Shown piece after piece: positions 61,793 to 64,000 of a stretch of 64,000 nt of DNA. A program made the translations under genes and the position numbers. The stretch spans positions 1 to 64,000 of the forward strand of contig NZ_JACZCR010000026.1 of the NCBI RefSeq assembly GCF_014904735.1, in the 5' to 3' direction. The stretch comes from Microbulbifer hainanensis. GTDB taxonomy: Bacteria > Pseudomonadota > Gammaproteobacteria > Pseudomonadales > Cellvibrionaceae. The notes beneath the pieces are model-generated. The model was not told where the DNA came from and made no database searches. It was given only the letters and a program-made list of their open reading frames with translations. Every line of letters begins with the position of its first letter. Position 1 is the first letter of the stretch.

Positions 61793-63475
61793 ATGGGCGA
61801 TGTGCTAGGCTGGAAAGCAAACCCTTGCCGCAGGCTCGCCTGGATGCGAATTGCACAATATTTCTCCACCGTCGGGCTGCTGATCGGCACCATCTTTTTC
61901 GCGCTCTCCCTCACGCCATCCCTGATTCCCCGCAGCGACTTCGTGCAGGGCTGTATTTCCGGTGTGTCCTTCACCGCGGGCTATGGCGTCGGTGTTTTCC
62001 TGATGTGGATCTGGGCCTTTCTGCAGCTTCCCACCGGCGGCGAGCGATTGCAGCGGGTACTGGGCTGGGTCGCGGGTATTTTGTGTGTGCTGCTGGCACT
62101 GGGGTTCCTGCTGCAGGCCACCCGGTGGCAGAACTCGGTGCGGACACTGATGGGAATGGAAGAGGTCACCGGGATGCGGCCGTTCACGGTGGCCCTGGTG
62201 GCGGCAGCGGTATTCCTCCTGCTGGTGATGCTGGCGAAGGCGTTCAGGCGCCTGTTCCTGTTCTTCACCGCCAAGCTGGAGCACCGCATTCCCCAGCGCA
62301 TCTCCACGCTGCTCGGACTGCTGGCGGCCTTCGCGCTGTTCTGGATCCTGTTCAACGATGTAGTGCTGTCCGCGGCACTGCACAAGGTGGACCACATTTA
62401 CCAGCAGCTGGACGCGCGCATTGTGCCGGACATGCAAGAACCCACGGATCCGATGAAACCCGGCAGCCCCGAGTCACTGGTGCGCTGGAAGGACATGGGT
62501 CACCAGGGGCGGCGCTATCTGGCGCTTGCCCCCACAGGCAAGGATATCGCCGAAGTGACCGGCACTGCCAAGGACCCGATCCGGGTCTATGTGGGGCTGA
62601 ATGCGGCGGACACGCCGAAAGAGCGCGCCCGGCTGGCGCTGGAAGAGCTGAAGCGGGTAGGGGGCTTCGAGCGCTCGACACTGATCCTGATTACCCCGAC
62701 CGGTACCGGCTGGGTGGACCCGGGGGCGATCAACTCGGTCGAATACCTGCTCCGCGGGGATGTCTCCAGTGTCGCTGCCCAGTACTCCTATCTGCCCAGT
62801 CCGATTGCCTTGATGACCGAGGATGCCTACGGGCGGGAGACGGCGCGGGCACTGTTTGAATCGATCTATGGCTACTGGAGTAACTTGCCGCGAGAATCGC
62901 GCCCGCGGCTGTACCTGTTTGGCTTGAGCCTGGGAGCACTGAACTCGGATCGCTCCTTCGATTTCTACGACATCATCGACGATCCCTTTGACGGCGCGCT
63001 CTGGGCCGGACCGCCATTTCGCAGCGATACCTGGCGGGATGTCACCGCGGACCGGGATGCCGGTTCGCCGGCGTGGCTGCCCCAGTTCCGCGGCGGCGCG
63101 GTGGTGCGCTTCGGCAACCATTTCGGCGGTTACCAGGAAGGCAAAGTGCCCTGGGGTAATTTCCGCCTTGCCTTTCTGCAGCATGGCAGCGACCCCATCG
63201 TGTTTTTTGCGCCGGGCGCGGCGTATCGCCGGCCGGCCTGGATGGAGAAGCCGCGGGCGCCGGATGTTTCTCCGCAGTTGCAGTGGTACCCCATCGTGAC
63301 CATGCTGCAGCTGGCCATGGACATGCACGCGGGCATCGCCCCGATGGGCTTCGGCCACAGCTACGCGCCGGCGGACTATGTGCATGCGTGGAAATCGCTG
63401 ACCCAGCCGGAGGGTTGGAGCGAGGCGGACCTGGAAAAGCTGCGGAAAAAACTCCTTACGTGGAATCCGCGCTGA
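61793..63475 (+). CDS. Membrane alpha/beta-hydrolase (DUF with N-terminal four-helix part)
   Basis: A 560-residue protein of the Abhydrolase_9 type. The N-terminal 190 residues hold about four membrane helices (YFSTVGLLIGTIFFALSLTPSLIPR near 22-46, GYGVGVFLMWIWAFL near 63, a third near 95-107, then near 132-145). The C-terminal hydrolase part contains RIYVGLNAADTPKERARLALEELKR-like text near 265, ILITPTGTGWVDPGA near 300, and the nucleophile elbow YLFGLSLGALNSDRS near 380. A His near the end (GFGHSYAPADYVHAW) may complete the triad. Function is unknown. The start is uncertain; ATG 61793 is the first, with MRIAQYF 17 codons later as an alternative. Confidence 0.85.
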   Translation: MGDVLGWKANPCRRLAWMRIAQYFSTVGLLIGTIFFALSLTPSLIPRSDFVQGCISGVSFTAGYGVGVFLMWIWAFLQLPTGGERLQRVLGWVAGILCVLLALGFLLQATRWQNSVRTLMGMEEVTGMRPFTVALVAAAVFLLLVMLAKAFRRLFLFFTAKLEHRIPQRISTLLGLLAAFALFWILFNDVVLSAALHKVDHIYQQLDARIVPDMQEPTDPMKPGSPESLVRWKDMGHQGRRYLALAPTGKDIAEVTGTAKDPIRVYVGLNAADTPKERARLALEELKRVGGFERSTLILITPTGTGWVDPGAINSVEYLLRGDVSSVAAQYSYLPSPIALMTEDAYGRETARALFESIYGYWSNLPRESRPRLYLFGLSLGALNSDRSFDFYDIIDDPFDGALWAGPPFRSDTWRDVTADRDAGSPAWLPQFRGGAVVRFGNHFGGYQEGKVPWGNFRLAFLQHGSDPIVFFAPGAAYRRPAWMEKPRAPDVSPQLQWYPIVTMLQLAMDMHAGIAPMGFGHSYAPADYVHAWKSLTQPEGWSEADLEKLRKKLLTWNPR

Positions 63476-63584
63476 TTCCGTCTGTCCAAGTGCTGGGCCG
63501 TTGGCCGCACTGTTTCCGGCCCGAGCCGTAATATCCGGGCTAAATACTTGGATTTCTTGGCGTTTTTCCGCTTAAATCACCCAC

Positions 63585-64000
63585 ATGATAAAGCCCGTAC
63601 CCCTTTATATCGGCCTGCGCTATGTGGCCGCCCGCCGTCGTCAGCAGTTTATTTCCTTCATCAACGGATTTTCCCTGCTTGGCATGGCGCTGGGCGTACT
63701 GGCGCTGATCGTCGTCACCTCGGTGATGAACGGTTTCGACCGGGAACTGAAAACCCGCATCCTCAGCGTGGTGCCCCACGGCTTCGTGCAGAAAGAGGGT
63801 GGTCTGAAAGACTGGCACGGCGCTGCGGCGCAACTGGAACAGCAGCCCCACGTTATGGCCGCCAGTCCGTTTGTGCGCGATTTTGCCCTGTTGGGCGCTA
63901 ACGGCAGTAATCACGGTGTCGAGTTTCAGGGCGTGGATCCCAAGGCACTGAAAAATGTGTCGGCGGTCGGCGACCATATCCTGATGGGTAGCCTCGATGC
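63585..64000 (+). CDS. lolC: Lipoprotein-releasing ABC transporter permease LolC, 5' part
   Basis: First 138 codons, cut by the window end. LolC/LolE permeases with ATPase LolD free lipoproteins from the inner membrane for LolA. The start PVPLYIGLRYVAARRRQQFISFINGFSLLGMALGVLALIVVTSVMNGFDRELKTRIL is diagnostic, with a first helix near 27-47. The periplasmic part begins near 55 (VVPHGFVQ). The rest would lie downstream, presumably with lolD and lolE. It is about 110 nt after the hydrolase stop. Confidence 0.93.
   Translation, partial: MIKPVPLYIGLRYVAARRRQQFISFINGFSLLGMALGVLALIVVTSVMNGFDRELKTRILSVVPHGFVQKEGGLKDWHGAAAQLEQQPHVMAASPFVRDFALLGANGSNHGVEFQGVDPKALKNVSAVGDHILMGSLD

Overview
The window reads as chromosomal DNA of a marine-type gammaproteobacterium. 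A complete Na+-translocating NADH:quinone reductase operon, a 180-kDa-type NAD-glutamate dehydrogenase, SthA, RlmKL, PsrA and Mfd are all present. The order topA / two small genes / lexA / psrA / nagZ ... csiV / mfd / gap / nqrA-F / apbE / nqrM / sthA ... lolC matches, from memory, the Pseudomonas core-genome arrangement. Gene style and protein similarity suggest a Cellvibrionales member such as Microbulbifer; this is inference. No rRNA, tRNA, CRISPR array or intact insertion sequence was seen.

Layout. (1) 1-7357 is an AT-richer accessory block. Five tightly packed minus-strand genes encode an NAD-epimerase, a large GT4 glycosyltransferase, a GT2 glycosyltransferase, a CysH-like sulfonucleotide reductase and an SqdB/SQD1-type UDP-sulfoquinovose synthase cut by the window edge. 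Behind them lie a decayed rfbB-like dehydratase and a stretch with no recognisable gene. (2) 7358-14528 is a minus-strand Bat operon: moxR, DUF58, DUF4381, batA, a batB-batC fusion and batD. (3) 14970-24024 holds gdhB, pyrD, rmf and rlmKL. (4) 24065-29348 is a phospho-signalling module: PP2C phosphatase, membrane Ser/Thr kinase with a degenerate FGE-like sensor, and an RcsF-like lipoprotein on one strand; a double-FHA protein and a small glutaredoxin diverge from it. (5) 29391-43769 carries slt, uup, usp, topA, lexA, a LOG protein, psrA, nagZ, mscS and a cold-shock gene. (6) 43926-49495 has a DUF819 transporter-like protein, csiV and mfd. (7) 49806-60889 is central metabolism and respiration: gap, nqrABCDEF, apbE, nqrM, sthA and a hotdog thioesterase. 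(8) 60910-64000 has two small exported proteins, a membrane alpha/beta-hydrolase and the start of lolC.

How the genes fit together. In block 1 the reductase can make sulfite, SqdB can fix it into UDP-sulfoquinovose, and the glycosyltransferases could place that sugar on a surface glycan. This is the best candidate for an undescribed system. The kinase/phosphatase/RcsF/FHA cluster is a second candidate, an envelope-stress relay. The NQR block is self-contained: subunits, the flavin transferase ApbE and the maturation factor NqrM. Regulatory sites readable by eye include two LexA boxes over the lexA promoter, a PsrA-type palindrome before psrA, a HexR-like palindrome upstream of a good sigma70 promoter for gap, and a terminator-like hairpin inside the start of apbE. 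Start sites were chosen by eye from Shine-Dalgarno spacing, overlaps and remembered family lengths.
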